Assembly (NCBI GenBank): GCA_901538445.1
Contig: LR594585.1
Location: forward strand, 945,500-1,009,499
Direction of reading: 5' to 3'
Source: Gemmataceae bacterium
GTDB taxonomy: Bacteria; Planctomycetota; Planctomycetia; Gemmatales; Gemmataceae
DNA: 64,000 bases
In this document: in pieces, positions 1 to 8,764 of the stretch
Numbering within the stretch: the stretch's first letter is position 1
How the letters are laid out: every line of letters starts with the position of its first letter
Notes under the pieces: generated by a model
The model's database searches: none
What the model saw: only the letters and a program-made list of their open reading frames with translations
What the model was told of the DNA's origin: nothing
Program-made: the position numbers and the translations under genes

Positions 1-1344
1 GGCGAGATCCCCCTGCTCGACCGCCGGCAGGAGGTCTCGCTCGCCATGAAGATCGAGCTGACCCGCCGCCGGTTCCGCCGCAAGGTGCTGGAGTGCGACT
101 ACGCCCTCCGCCAGGTGACGGAGACCCTCAAGCGGGTCCACAGCGGCGACCTCCCGTTCGACCGCACCATCAAGGTGTCGCAGACCGAGAACCTCGAAAA
201 GGACAAGATCCTCGCCCGGATGCCGCACAACCTGCGGACCCTCGAGCCGCTCATGGAGTCCAACGTCGAGGACTTCCAGCGGCTGCTCGACGACCGCACC
301 CCGCACAAGGAGCGCGAGGAGCTCCGCGAGCGGCTCCGGCTCCGCCGCCGCAAGACCGTCACGCTGGTCGAGGAGCTCTCGATCCGCACGCAGAAGGTCC
401 AGCCGCTGATGAAGAAGCTGGAGCAGATCAGCCAGCGGATGGACGAACTCGAGGCGGAGGTCGAGGCGCTCAAGGGGAACCGCGCCGCGAAGGAAGAGCG
501 CGCCAACCTGGAAAAGGAACTCCAGGACCTGATGCTCATCACGCTGGAGGAGCCCGCGAGCCTCCGCCGCCGCGTCGGGATCATGCGGTCCCGGTTCGCC
601 GAGTACGAGCAGGCCAAGCGGGAGCTCTCCGGCGGGAACCTGCGGCTCGTCGTCAGCATCGCCAAGAAGTACCGCAACCGCGGGCTCAACTTCCTGGACC
701 TGATCCAGGAGGGCAACACCGGCCTGATGCGGGCCGTGGACAAGTACGAGCACCGCCGCGGGTTCAAGTTCAGCACCTACGCGACGTGGTGGATCCGCCA
801 GGCGATCACCCGGGCCATCGCCGACCAGGCCCGCACGATCCGCATCCCGGTCCACATGATCGAGACGATGTCCAAGCTGCGGAACGTCTCGAAGAAGCTG
901 CTCCAGGAGATGGGCCGCGAGCCGACCATCGAGGAGACGGCGATCGCCGCCGGGATCACCTACGAGGAGTGCAAGCGGGTCCTGAAGATCAGCCGCCAGC
1001 CGATCAGCCTCGACCGGCCGGTGGGCGAGAGCGAGGACTCGTACTTCGGGGACTTCATCGAGGACAACTCGGTCGAGTCGCCGGTGAACGCCGCGACCAA
1101 CGAGATGCTCAAGGACAAGATCGAGGGCGTGCTGAAGACGCTCACGTACCGCGAGCGGGAGATCATCAAGCTCCGGTACGGCCTGGGCGACGGGTACACG
1201 TACACGCTCGAGGAGGTGGGCCGCATCTTCAAGGTGACCCGCGAGCGGGTCCGGCAGATCGAGGCCAAGGCCGTCCGCAAGCTCCAGCACCCGGTCCGCA
1301 GCCGGCAGCTCGAAGGGTTCCTGGACGGGCTGAAGAAGAGCTAA
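1..1344 (+). CDS. rpoD: RNA polymerase primary sigma factor, 5'-truncated by window edge
   Basis: This is a sigma-70 subunit that directs core RNA polymerase to promoters. The frame is open from base 1 and begins with [15 protein letters not shown], the sigma region 1.2 signature, so the true start lies left of the window and the ATG at 46 is internal. After a long charged, coiled-coil-like non-conserved region come region 2 (bases about 631-860, with the -10-recognition helix [18 protein letters not shown]), region 3 and region 4 (about 1144-1300, helix-turn-helix with [16 protein letters not shown]). The region 1.2 start and the insert between regions 1.2 and 2 fit a group 1/2 (RpoD/SigA-type) factor rather than an ECF factor. 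It may be the housekeeping factor or one of several paralogues; the missing N-terminus prevents a decision. Confidence 0.93.
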   Translation, partial: GEIPLLDRRQEVSLAMKIELTRRRFRRKVLECDYALRQVTETLKRVHSGDLPFDRTIKVSQTENLEKDKILARMPHNLRTLEPLMESNVEDFQRLLDDRTPHKEREELRERLRLRRRKTVTLVEELSIRTQKVQPLMKKLEQISQRMDELEAEVEALKGNRAAKEERANLEKELQDLMLITLEEPASLRRRVGIMRSRFAEYEQAKRELSGGNLRLVVSIAKKYRNRGLNFLDLIQEGNTGLMRAVDKYEHRRGFKFSTYATWWIRQAITRAIADQARTIRIPVHMIETMSKLRNVSKKLLQEMGREPTIEETAIAAGITYEECKRVLKISRQPISLDRPVGESEDSYFGDFIEDNSVESPVNAATNEMLKDKIEGVLKTLTYREREIIKLRYGLGDGYTYTLEEVGRIFKVTRERVRQIEAKAVRKLQHPVRSRQLEGFLDGLKKS

Positions 1345-1357
1345 CGGCCTCGGGCGA

Positions 1358-1510
1358 CAGACGCCTTCGGCGGCAGAGGACAGAGGACAGAAGACAGAGG
1401 CGGCAGTAGTCAGACGACAGAAGACAGAGGGCGGACGGCAGAGTCCCACTTGGGATTTGCTGTCCGCCCTCTGATTTGCTTTTCTGTCCTCTGCCGCCGA
1501 AGGCGTCTGT
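1358..1510. repeat. Intergenic palindrome, 27-bp inverted arms
   Basis: Bases 1358-1384 and 1484-1510 are perfect reverse complements (27 bp). Nested inside, 1425-1440 and 1458-1473 pair over 16 positions with one mismatch. The spacer is a low-complexity series of CAGAGGACAGAAGACAGAGG-like words. It fills the gap between the sigma gene and the zinc-ribbon gene and could fold into a very long hairpin. Confidence 0.85.
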
Positions 1511-1535
1511 TCTCTGCCGCCGCAGGCGTCCGTCG

Positions 1536-1541
1536 TACAAT
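1536..1541 (+). promoter_or_regulatory. Candidate -10 element of the zinc-ribbon gene
   Basis: TACAAT lies 20 nt upstream of the ATG at 1562, just beyond the palindrome, with an AAAGGAG ribosome binding site between. No convincing -35 hexamer is visible. Confidence 0.35.
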
Positions 1542-1561
1542 CGAGGGAAAGGAGCCCCCCC

Positions 1562-2260
1562 ATGCTCACCGACACCCTTCGCAAGTGCCACCACCTCCGC
1601 CGCCACCTCCGCGACCTGCAAGCCGAGATCGACCGCGGGCCGCGGGTGCTCCAGGGCCAGCGGGACACGCTCGAAGAGGCCCGCGCCGCGCACAAGGCGC
1701 ACCACGAGGCGATCACGCAGCTCAAGGTCAAGCAGCGGACCGACGAGGCCACGCTCAAGGAGACCGAGACGCGGCTCCGCAAGCTCGAGGGCCAGCTCCT
1801 GAACATCAGCGTACCGAAGGAGGTGGCCGCGAAGGAGTCCGAGATCGCGCAGGCGAAGGCCAAGCAGGGCGAGCTCGAGGACGCGATCCTCGCGACCATC
1901 ATGGAGATCGAGCAGAAGACGGGGGAGATCCCGGCGGTCGAGAAGGCGTGGGCCGACGCCCAGGCGGCGTTCGCCGAGTTCGAGAGGGACGCGGCCGAGC
2001 GGCTGGAGCGGCTCAAGAACGACCAACTGGGCAGCCGGGACGCGCTCGCGGCCGCCGAGGCGGAGCTGCCGGAGGAGCCGCGGGCGAAGTACAACTCGCA
2101 GGTGAAGGCGCACGGCCCCGACGCGCTGGCCGGGGTGAAGAACAAGGTGTGCCAGGGGTGCCGCCGCGGGCTCACGGACCAGAAGTGGACCGAGGTCCGC
2201 AGCGGCGCGCTGATGGCGTGCCCGAACTGCGGCAAGCTCCTGTACCCCGTGGTCGAGTAG
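1562..2260 (+). CDS. Coiled-coil C4-type zinc-ribbon protein
   Basis: A 232-residue protein of the COG1579 type: long antiparallel coiled coil followed by a zinc ribbon. Residues about 1-170 are rich in Glu, Lys, Arg and Ala with heptad character. The C-terminus carries CQGCRRG and CPNCGKLLYP, two C-x2-C knuckles (around residues 198-201 and 220-223) that would bind one zinc. Relatives are proposed to act in nucleic-acid or protein binding; the function here is unknown. The start is set by a clear AAAGGAG before the ATG. A rho-independent terminator follows at 2297-2322, so it is probably a single-gene unit. Confidence 0.85.
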   Translation: MLTDTLRKCHHLRRHLRDLQAEIDRGPRVLQGQRDTLEEARAAHKAHHEAITQLKVKQRTDEATLKETETRLRKLEGQLLNISVPKEVAAKESEIAQAKAKQGELEDAILATIMEIEQKTGEIPAVEKAWADAQAAFAEFERDAAERLERLKNDQLGSRDALAAAEAELPEEPRAKYNSQVKAHGPDALAGVKNKVCQGCRRGLTDQKWTEVRSGALMACPNCGKLLYPVVE

Positions 2261-2296
2261 CGGGCCGCCTGCCGCGGGCGGATCACACTTCCCGAG

Positions 2297-2322
2297 CGGC
2301 CGGGACCGCCCCCGGCCGTTTT
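2297..2322 (+). terminator. Rho-independent terminator after zinc-ribbon gene
   Basis: CGGCCGGG (2297-2304), a 6-nt loop, CCCGGCCG (2311-2318), then TTTT: an 8-bp perfect GC stem followed by a short T run, 37 nt after the stop codon. Confidence 0.75.
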
Positions 2323-2513
2323 CACTCAACCTTCTCCATCGTGTAACTGTCGACCCGGTCAGTTGTTTGGACCGGCCGCGTTCAGGTTCGTCACAACGCC
2401 TGAATTGTTGAGTGAAACGCTCTCGCGATCTCGATTGTCTCTGGTGACACTGTGGTTCGGCGTGCGCCGGGGTGTCCGGCGGCACCGCGGCCACGACCCC
2501 ACGAGACGGTCAC

Positions 2514-4541
2514 ATGCCCGCGACGGAATCGAGTTCCCCGACCGACACCTCGACCGACCGGCCGCGGACCGGCCTCACGCTCTCCGGGGGCGGGTTCCGC
2601 GCGACGCTGTTCCACCTCGGCGTCGTGCGGTTCCTGTACGAGGAGAAGCTGCTCCACAAGGTGACGCACATCTGCTCGGTGTCCGGCGGGAGCATCCTGG
2701 CGGCGCACCTCGTGCTGAACTGGGCGCGGTACACGAGCCCAAAAGAGCAGGAGTTTAACGAGGCCGCCCGCGAGTTGGTCGACTTCGTCCGCCGCGACGT
2801 CCGCGGCCGGGTGGTGCGGCCGTGGCTCGTGTCGTGGCTGGCCGCGGGGCTCCCGCGGCTCCTCGGGGGCCGGGCGTGGACGCGGACCAGCCTGCTCCAG
2901 CGGCAGTACGACCGGCTGTACCGCGGGGCGAAGCTGCGGGACCTCACGCTGCCCGACAGCCCGGACCTGCACCTGCTCGCGACGAGCTTCACGACCGGGC
3001 ACCTGGTCGCGTTCGGGGGCAACGAGATGCGGCTGCTCGACGCGCCCACGGCCGCGCCGGGGCTCCCGAACCCGAGCGCGGTCGCGGCGCACGACGTCCC
3101 GGTGGCGCTGGCGGTCGCGGCGTCGTCGGCGTTCCCCCCGCTGTTCCCGCCGGTCCGGGTGGACGCGGCCACGTTCGGCCCGGACCCGGACAAGTGGCCC
3201 CAGCCGCACTACCTCACCGACGGCGGGGTGTTCGACAACCTGGGCATCCGCCGGCTCCTGTGGATGTTCGAGGGCCAGCGGCTCGACGCGGTCGTCGTCA
3301 GCGACGCCCAGCGGTCGCTCACCCGGGAGTTCACCAACGAGTACCTGTTCGCGCCGGGCCGCACCAGCCGGTGCGTGGACCTGATGATGAACCGGGTGAG
3401 CTGGTTCGAGAACCTGGCCGCGGCGACCGCCCTCGAGCGGTGCCAGGGGCGGGTGCTCGCGTGCCGGCTGACGACCCGGGTCGAGGAGCGGCACCCGTTC
3501 GCCCCGCTCACCGCTCACCAGGACGCGGTCGGCACCGCCCGGACCGACCTGGACGACTTCACGCCCGACGAGATCGACGCGATCGTCCACCACGGGTACG
3601 CGGTGGCGCGTGCGGCGGCCGGGGCCGGCGGGCCGACCGCCGAGCGGCCGGCGGGCCACAAGGTGTGGACCCCGGCGCGGGCCGACCGCCCCGCCCGCGG
3701 CGGGTACGCGCTCCGCGGGATCGGCCGCCGCAAGCTCGGCCTGTTCCGCCCCGGCCACTGGGCCTCGTGGGCCCTCGTCTTGCTGGCCGCGTTCTGGGTG
3801 CTGCTCCCGGTGGCCGTCATCGCGTACCAGCGCGTCAAGGTGGTCGAAGCGCAAAAGCAAGCCGCCGTGGCCGAGGGCCAGGTCGCCTCGATCCGGCACG
3901 AAGACAAGTTGCAAGCGGACCGCGTCGCCAAGAAGTTCCGGATGGTCCGCCTGCTCGGGGACGCCGTGATCTCGGGGAACCCTCAAAACACCCAGACCCC
4001 GGCGGGGCACCAGGAGAGTGCCGACCGGCGGCGCAGGGCGTGGGAGCAGTTCGCGAACGAACTGCGGGCGGACCCCGAGCTCGCGGGGTATCTGAACAAC
4101 GAGGCGTCGAGGGTCCGACCAATCGAGAAGGCGCTCGCGGGCGGGTGGCCGTACCCGCCGGGGACCGAGCGCCTCCTCCTCGAACTCGCGAAGGAGGTCC
4201 GCTCGTCCATCGGGTCGGACGCCGTCGGGCTCGACGCGCTCAAGTTGGGCCGCAAGGAACTGTACAGTGAACTGGGCGAAGTGGTCGAGGCGATCGCGGA
4301 CCCGAAGAAGTCCCAGTTGATCGCGGTCGTCAACTCGCGGCGCCAGTTCTGGCGGCTGTACTGGGGGCAGATGGCGCTAGTGGAAGGGCCGGAGGTCGAG
4401 GCGAAGATGATCGCGTTCGGGGACCTGCTCACCGAGTGGGAGGAGACGAGCCGGGACGCGACCCCGGAAATGAAGGCGAAACTCAAGGCGGCGGCGGACC
4501 AGCTCAGGGCGGCGTGCCAGGCCGAGTTGGGCGCGAAGTAG
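2514..4541 (+). CDS. Patatin-like phospholipase with C-terminal membrane anchor
   Basis: A lipid acyl hydrolase with a Ser-Asp dyad. The oxyanion-hole motif GGGFR is at residues 25-29, the nucleophile elbow SVSGGS gives Ser57, and TDGGVFDN gives Asp236. These are the three patatin signatures in order. After the patatin domain (about 20-370), a hydrophobic segment (WALVLLAAFWVLLPVAVIAY, about residues 418-440) looks like a single membrane helix. It is followed by about 230 mostly helical, charged residues of unknown role. That tail is unusual for a patatin and may sense or dock a partner. A GTG at 2472 would add 14 residues; the ATG at 2514 was preferred. It stands alone, with a divergent-looking lipoprotein gene beyond it. 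Confidence 0.88.
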   Translation: MPATESSSPTDTSTDRPRTGLTLSGGGFRATLFHLGVVRFLYEEKLLHKVTHICSVSGGSILAAHLVLNWARYTSPKEQEFNEAARELVDFVRRDVRGRVVRPWLVSWLAAGLPRLLGGRAWTRTSLLQRQYDRLYRGAKLRDLTLPDSPDLHLLATSFTTGHLVAFGGNEMRLLDAPTAAPGLPNPSAVAAHDVPVALAVAASSAFPPLFPPVRVDAATFGPDPDKWPQPHYLTDGGVFDNLGIRRLLWMFEGQRLDAVVVSDAQRSLTREFTNEYLFAPGRTSRCVDLMMNRVSWFENLAAATALERCQGRVLACRLTTRVEERHPFAPLTAHQDAVGTARTDLDDFTPDEIDAIVHHGYAVARAAAGAGGPTAERPAGHKVWTPARADRPARGGYALRGIGRRKLGLFRPGHWASWALVLLAAFWVLLPVAVIAYQRVKVVEAQKQAAVAEGQVASIRHEDKLQADRVAKKFRMVRLLGDAVISGNPQNTQTPAGHQESADRRRRAWEQFANELRADPELAGYLNNEASRVRPIEKALAGGWPYPPGTERLLLELAKEVRSSIGSDAVGLDALKLGRKELYSELGEVVEAIADPKKSQLIAVVNSRRQFWRLYWGQMALVEGPEVEAKMIAFGDLLTEWEETSRDATPEMKAKLKAAADQLRAACQAELGAK

Positions 4542-4568
4542 CGCCGCGAGTCCGCACCGGCGGCCCCC

Positions 4569-4979
4569 TCAGCTCCCGGCGCTGATGTGCGCCCCGGTGC
4601 TGCCGAACCCGCCGTGCGTGACCGACGGCGACGGCGAGGAGGTGCCCCCGCGGTACGACGCGCCCGAGGTGGTCGAGCGGTAGCCGCTGCCGCCCCAGAT
4701 CCAGGCGACGGGGTGGTACCGGGGGCCGGCCGGGGGCGGGAGCGGGACCAGCGCGCCGGTCGCGTCGTACACCCACAGGCGGCCGTACCGGTCGTGGGGG
4801 TGCGGGCTCGGCACCCGCTTGCCGTCGGCGTCGGTCGCCCAGTTCTCGGCGATCGCGTGCCCCCCGGCGTCGTACCACGTCCGCTCCGGGAGCCGCCGCC
4901 CGCACCCGCCGGTCGTCAGGCACGCCGTGAGCATCAGCCCCGACAGCAGCGTGACGGTGACCCCGCGCGACATCCGCAT
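4569..4979 (-). CDS. Small putative lipoprotein, proline/glycine-rich
   Basis: About 136 residues. The N-terminus MRMSRGVTVTLLSGLMLTAC is a basic start plus hydrophobic stretch ending in a good lipobox (L-T-A-C), so export and lipidation are likely. The mature part has two tryptophan-containing motifs (TWYDAGGHAIAENW and DRYGRLWVYDATGALVPLP) that look like a repeated short beta unit, followed by a Ser/Thr/Gly-rich tail. I do not recognise a family. A longer start at 4997 is open, but the purine-rich run GGAAGGGGGG within it is better read as the ribosome binding site for the ATG at 4979. Confidence 0.6.
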   Translation of the reverse strand: MRMSRGVTVTLLSGLMLTACLTTGGCGRRLPERTWYDAGGHAIAENWATDADGKRVPSPHPHDRYGRLWVYDATGALVPLPPPAGPRYHPVAWIWGGSGYRSTTSGASYRGGTSSPSPSVTHGGFGSTGAHISAGS

Positions 4980-4999
4980 CCCACGCCCCCCTTCCAATT

Positions 5000-5039
5000 A
5001 CTATACGCCCGCCCGCGGGGCCGGCGGCCGCGGTATAAT
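5000..5039. promoter_or_regulatory. Divergent promoter region
   Basis: On the plus strand TATAAT (5034-5039) lies 39 nt before the ATG at 5079. On the minus strand TATAGT (complement of 5000-5005) lies 20 nt before the lipoprotein start at 4979. No clear -35 boxes are seen for either. Confidence 0.4.
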
Positions 5040-5078
5040 CCGCTCGGCACCCCGCACCGCACCCCACGAGGCACCGCA

Positions 5079-5522
5079 ATGTCCACCGGCCCCGACGTCC
5101 CGCCGATCAAGGAGTACAAGTCGGCGCAGTACGAGTTCAGCGACGAGCACAACAAGCAGTTCTCGGCGCTGGCCGACGCGATGCAGGTCGTGGGCGGCCT
5201 GATGCAGCTCCTGGGGCTCGCGTTCGTGGTGCTGTGCGGGCTCTCGGTCACCAGCGCGGTCCAGGTCGGCGGCGGGTACGGGCCGCCGATCGGCCTCGGG
5301 GCCGCGGCGCTGCTGTGCCTGTGCATCGGGTTCTGGACCGGCGGCGCGGCCGGCTCGTTCCGCAAGATCGTCGAGACGAAGAACGAGGACGTGTGGCACC
5401 TGATGAACGCGCTGGGCCAACTCCACAACATGTACGGCCTGCTCCGCACGATCATCCTCGGGAGCCTCGTCCTCGCCGTCGTCGCGCTCACGCTCGTCGC
5501 CGTCACCCTCGCGGGGAAGTAA
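5079..5522 (+). CDS. Small membrane protein of unknown function
   Basis: 147 residues with three hydrophobic segments (about residues 35-60, 65-90 and 120-145) and a hydrophilic N-terminus (IKEYKSAQYEFSDEHNKQF). The loop between helices 2 and 3 carries RKIVETKNEDVWHLMNALGQLHNMYGLLR. The layout resembles the small planctomycete integral membrane proteins usually annotated as hypothetical. The start is the ATG downstream of the TATAAT; the reading frame is open far upstream, but that part is antisense to the lipoprotein gene. The stop is 3 nt from the stop of the convergent DUF2071 gene. Confidence 0.65.
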   Translation: MSTGPDVPPIKEYKSAQYEFSDEHNKQFSALADAMQVVGGLMQLLGLAFVVLCGLSVTSAVQVGGGYGPPIGLGAAALLCLCIGFWTGGAAGSFRKIVETKNEDVWHLMNALGQLHNMYGLLRTIILGSLVLAVVALTLVAVTLAGK

Positions 5523-5524
5523 CG

Positions 5525-6232
5525 TCACCCCTTCGGGTACACGCTCACGGCCGAGCCGGCGGCGAGGACCACGCTGCCCGGCTCGGCCGATTGCATCGCG
5601 CCCCACTCGGGGCCGTACAGCGCGGCCCAGTCCACGTCGGCGGCGAACTCGGTGACGGGGTGGACGTCCCACTCGGGGTGGTTCACCTCGTAGCGGATCA
5701 ACTTCCCGCGGCGGCTCGTGCCGAACCCCCACGAGTGCTCCTTGAACCAGTGCTCGGTGCTGTCCGCACCCGGCCGCACCGCGGGCTTGCTGCCGACCGC
5801 ACGCAAAGTGTGCGTGCGCCCGCCCCATTTCAGCGAGTACGCCGCGGTGACCCCGTCGGGCCGCTCGGTCACGTCCATCGTCATGCGGGCCGCTCGGTAC
5901 GGCTCGTTGTAGATCACGCGGGCCGTGGTCGCGACGAGCCACGACGGCACGAACTCGCGCACGAAGCACACGCCGCGCTGCCCGCGGTGCGTGACGTAGA
6001 ACCGCAGGTTCCACTCGGGGAAGTTGCGGAACCCGGGCCAGCCGACGCCGAGCACCTTCGTGTCGAGGAACTGGAACCCGACGAGGCTGGCCCAGCACCG
6101 GCCGCCGCGGCGGTCGAGCTCGCACCCGGGCGGCACGAGCGGCGCGAGCAGCGCGTCGGGCACGGCGTAGTTCGCCAGGATCAGGTTGCACCACCGGGCG
6201 GTCAGGAACGAGCGGCGCGGGTTCGTGCTCAT
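5525..6232 (-). CDS. DUF2071 (YqjF-like) protein
   Basis: 235 residues starting MSTNPRRSFLTARWCNLILANYAVPD. The opening 'R-W-x-N-L', the P-G-C-E-L-D segment and the F-L-D-T-x-V-L-G-x-x-W-P block are typical of the DUF2071/YqjF family, which has an acetoacetate-decarboxylase-like fold and no established reaction. The ORF can be extended to 6349, but that part has no family signature, so the ATG at 6232 was chosen. Convergent with the membrane-protein gene and divergent from the polymerase gene. Confidence 0.8.
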   Translation of the reverse strand: MSTNPRRSFLTARWCNLILANYAVPDALLAPLVPPGCELDRRGGRCWASLVGFQFLDTKVLGVGWPGFRNFPEWNLRFYVTHRGQRGVCFVREFVPSWLVATTARVIYNEPYRAARMTMDVTERPDGVTAAYSLKWGGRTHTLRAVGSKPAVRPGADSTEHWFKEHSWGFGTSRRGKLIRYEVNHPEWDVHPVTEFAADVDWAALYGPEWGAMQSAEPGSVVLAAGSAVSVYPKG

Positions 6233-6393
6233 GGGGGAAGTGTAGCACCCGTGCGGACCCGGGGGCTCCGGGTCCGCCGGGGGCCGGCACGTATTTCCGG
6301 CAAATCTTTCCGACAAGTCGTTTGCACGGGCTCGGTTCGTTGCGCACAACCTGGATGTGGCAATTTGTTCACTACAGATCCGGGGGGCGCGAA

Positions 6394-7641
6394 ATGCCGA
6401 TCCGATACCTGTTCCTCGATATGAACGCCTTCTTCGCCTCGTGCGAGCAGCAGCGCGACCCGAAGCTCCGCGGGAGGCCGGTCGCGGTGATCCCCACGAG
6501 GGCCGAGACGACGTCGTGCATCGCCGCGAGCTACGAGGCGAAGGCGTTCGGCGTGAAGACCGGCACGCCCGTGTGGGAGGCCCGGCGGATGTGCCCCGGG
6601 CTGGTCTGCGTCGAGGCCGACCACAAGCGGTACGTCGTCACGCACAACCGCATCCTCGACGCGCTCGGCTCGGTGCTGCCCGTGGACCGGGTCATGTCGA
6701 TCGACGAGATGTCGTGCCGGCTCACCGGCGACGAGCGGCGGCCCGAGCGGGCCGCGGCGCTGGCGCACCGCATCAAGCGCGCGATCTACGAGCGGGCCGG
6801 GGACCAGATGCACTGCTCGATCGGGGTCGGGCCGAACGTCACCCTCGCGAAGATGGCGGCCGACATGAAGAAGCCCAACGGGCTCACGGTCCTCGGCGAC
6901 GGCGACGTGCCGCAATCCTTGTACGGGCTGGCGCTCCGCGACTTCCCCGGGATCGGCCCGCGGATGGAGCGGCGGCTCAACCTGTTCGGCGTGTTCTCGG
7001 TCCAGCAGTTGTGCGGGCTGTCGGTGCGGGCGCTCTCGGAGGTGTGGGGGAGCAAGGTGCTCGGCGGGCGGTGGCACCGGACCCTCCGCGGCGAGGACGT
7101 GCTCGAACCGCCCGGCCGCCGGCAGACGGTGAGCCACTCGCACGTGCTCCCGCCGGACCTGCGGACCGACGCCGGCGCGTACGGCATCCTGGTGCGGCTC
7201 ACGCACAAGGCCGCGGCCCGGATGCGGAAGATCGATTACTGGGCCGGGGCCGTCTCGGTCGGGCTGAGCTTCATCGACGAGCCCGCGGCCGGGGGCGGGT
7301 GGGGCCGGGGCGGGTGGGCCGTCGGGTGCCGGCTCCAGCACTGCCAGGACACGCTCACGATCCTGCGGGCGGTGGCGCGGCTGTGGGACGCGCGGCCCAG
7401 GGGCCGGGTGCCGTTCAAGGTCGGGATGGTGCTGTCGGAACTGCGGCCGGCGCGGAGTTCGACCCCGTCGCTGTTCGAGGCCGACCGCCGGGCCGCGGAG
7501 GCGTCGAAGGCGATGGACGCGGTGAACGCCGAGTTCGGCGCGAGCGTGATCCACCTGGGTGCGATGACCGGGTACGAGACCGGCGCGCCGAACCGGATCG
7601 CGTTCACGCAGATCCCGGACTTCGACCGCCGCGTGAGTTGA
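6394..7641 (+). CDS. Y-family DNA polymerase (DinB/UmuC-like)
   Basis: A 415-residue translesion polymerase. The palm motif FLDMNAFFASCEQQ supplies the first metal Asp, SIDEM supplies the catalytic Asp-Glu pair, and the nucleotide-binding ASYEAKAFGVK is present, with Lys where most DinB proteins have Arg. The thumb and helix-hairpin-helix region (KKPNGLTVL ... DFPGIGPRMERRL) follows, then a little-finger domain. There is no beta-clamp-binding tail that I can identify with confidence. No imuA, imuC or lexA neighbour is present, so it is not an imuAB-dnaE2 cassette in this window. The ATG at 6394 was chosen because the protein aligns from its first residues; longer in-frame starts lack homology. 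Confidence 0.9.
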   Translation: MPIRYLFLDMNAFFASCEQQRDPKLRGRPVAVIPTRAETTSCIAASYEAKAFGVKTGTPVWEARRMCPGLVCVEADHKRYVVTHNRILDALGSVLPVDRVMSIDEMSCRLTGDERRPERAAALAHRIKRAIYERAGDQMHCSIGVGPNVTLAKMAADMKKPNGLTVLGDGDVPQSLYGLALRDFPGIGPRMERRLNLFGVFSVQQLCGLSVRALSEVWGSKVLGGRWHRTLRGEDVLEPPGRRQTVSHSHVLPPDLRTDAGAYGILVRLTHKAAARMRKIDYWAGAVSVGLSFIDEPAAGGGWGRGGWAVGCRLQHCQDTLTILRAVARLWDARPRGRVPFKVGMVLSELRPARSSTPSLFEADRRAAEASKAMDAVNAEFGASVIHLGAMTGYETGAPNRIAFTQIPDFDRRVS

Positions 7642-7673
7642 CCCGCGGTCACAACCAGGAGGCGACGACTCCA

Positions 7674-7695
7674 GCCGGCGGACGCCGGCATTTTT
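7674..7695 (+). terminator. Rho-independent terminator after polymerase gene
   Basis: GCCGGC, loop GGAC, GCCGGC, then ATTTTT: a 6-bp GC stem and a T run 32 nt after the stop codon, in the gap between convergent genes. Confidence 0.7.
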
Positions 7696-7735
7696 ATTGG
7701 CCCCGAGAGTTTGCCGCCCCGGGCCGGAGCGGCGG

Positions 7736-8665
7736 CTACTTTCGGAACTCGGCGTGCAGGGCGGCGAGTGTCGCCTCGCAGTCGGCGAGGGTGCCGACCA
7801 CCACGAAGCACCGGAACGCGTAGTCCCCGCCCGCCACGCCCTTCGGGTCGCGGACCCGGAACACGCAGTTCCACTTCACCACCTTTTCCTTCGCGAACCG
7901 GAACCGGCCGTACCCGGCCCTCTCGAACCCCTTGCTCGGCTGGTCCGGCGAGTACACCCCCATCGCGTACTTGCCGTCGTCCGTCGCCAGCACCACCGGG
8001 TCGGGTTGCTCGCCGGGGCCGTCGGTGAGCGGCTTCAACTTCCCGGCGGCCGCGTCGAACCGGTGGAACGTCCCGAACTCCGGCGGCATGTACCCGGTCA
8101 CCGCTTCGAACTGCGCGTACGTGTGGCCCTCGCCCTTCGGCACCAGGAACGTGACGCGGTACTCGATCGCGTGCGGCAGGTCCTTGTACCCGATGGTGAC
8201 CCGCTTCGCGAGGTAGTGGTCCGACAGCGGGACGGTGTTGCGGGCCGGGTTGCCGAACGACTTCTGGTCGGGCTTCAGCCAGAACGCCATCCGGTTGAGC
8301 GTCACCAGTTGGTTGCCCCTGGCGCTCAACTCCAGCAGCCGGCTCGTGGACGTCGGCCCGGCCCCGTCGGCGACGCTCCCGGCCTCGGTCGGGTTGAACA
8401 CCTCGGGGACGAACGTCTGCCCGCAGTCGAAGTTCGACGCCGACTGGATCTGCCGCCCGTGGTCGGCGCTGTTCACGAACTCCTTGCCGTTCCAGGTGAG
8501 CGAGTGGATCGCCCCGGCGAGCCGGCTCGTGGTCGTGACGACGACCTCCGACGGCCCGGCCTTCGCGCGGACGGTCGCGTCGCCGGACGCGGCCGGGCGG
8601 TCCTGGGTGAGTGCCGGGCACGCGGCGATCGGAAGGGCGACCAGCAAGAAGATGATTCGGTTCAT
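7736..8665 (-). CDS. Secreted protein of unknown function
   Basis: 309 residues beginning MNRIIFLLVALPIAACPALTQ, a typical Sec signal peptide with likely cleavage near residue 20. The mature part is beta-rich with no cysteine pattern. It includes LAGAIHSLTWNGKEFVNSADHGRQIQ and a long run of alternating strands, reminiscent of galactose-mutarotase or glycosidase-like beta-sandwich proteins. I cannot assign a family. The -10-like TAGAAT on the minus strand (complement of 8672-8677) ends only 6 nt before the start codon, so the transcript could be leaderless. Divergent from the ParB-like gene. Confidence 0.6.
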   Translation of the reverse strand: MNRIIFLLVALPIAACPALTQDRPAASGDATVRAKAGPSEVVVTTTSRLAGAIHSLTWNGKEFVNSADHGRQIQSASNFDCGQTFVPEVFNPTEAGSVADGAGPTSTSRLLELSARGNQLVTLNRMAFWLKPDQKSFGNPARNTVPLSDHYLAKRVTIGYKDLPHAIEYRVTFLVPKGEGHTYAQFEAVTGYMPPEFGTFHRFDAAAGKLKPLTDGPGEQPDPVVLATDDGKYAMGVYSPDQPSKGFERAGYGRFRFAKEKVVKWNCVFRVRDPKGVAGGDYAFRCFVVVGTLADCEATLAALHAEFRK

Positions 8666-8764
8666 GGCGGGATTCTATTCGGCCGCGGTTGACTGCCGGG
8701 GAATCGTTGCGCACATGACGGTACAGACGATCACTTCTCGCGCTCCAACTCCCCGCGTGCCGCC

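Noticed and set aside
2391-4010. 539-codon minus-strand frame
   Set aside because: Fully antisense to the patatin gene, which carries all three catalytic motifs; the composition is that of a shadow frame.
5001-6347. 448-codon minus-strand frame
   Set aside because: It overlaps the DUF2071 gene in another frame and the plus-strand membrane protein gene; no domain pattern.
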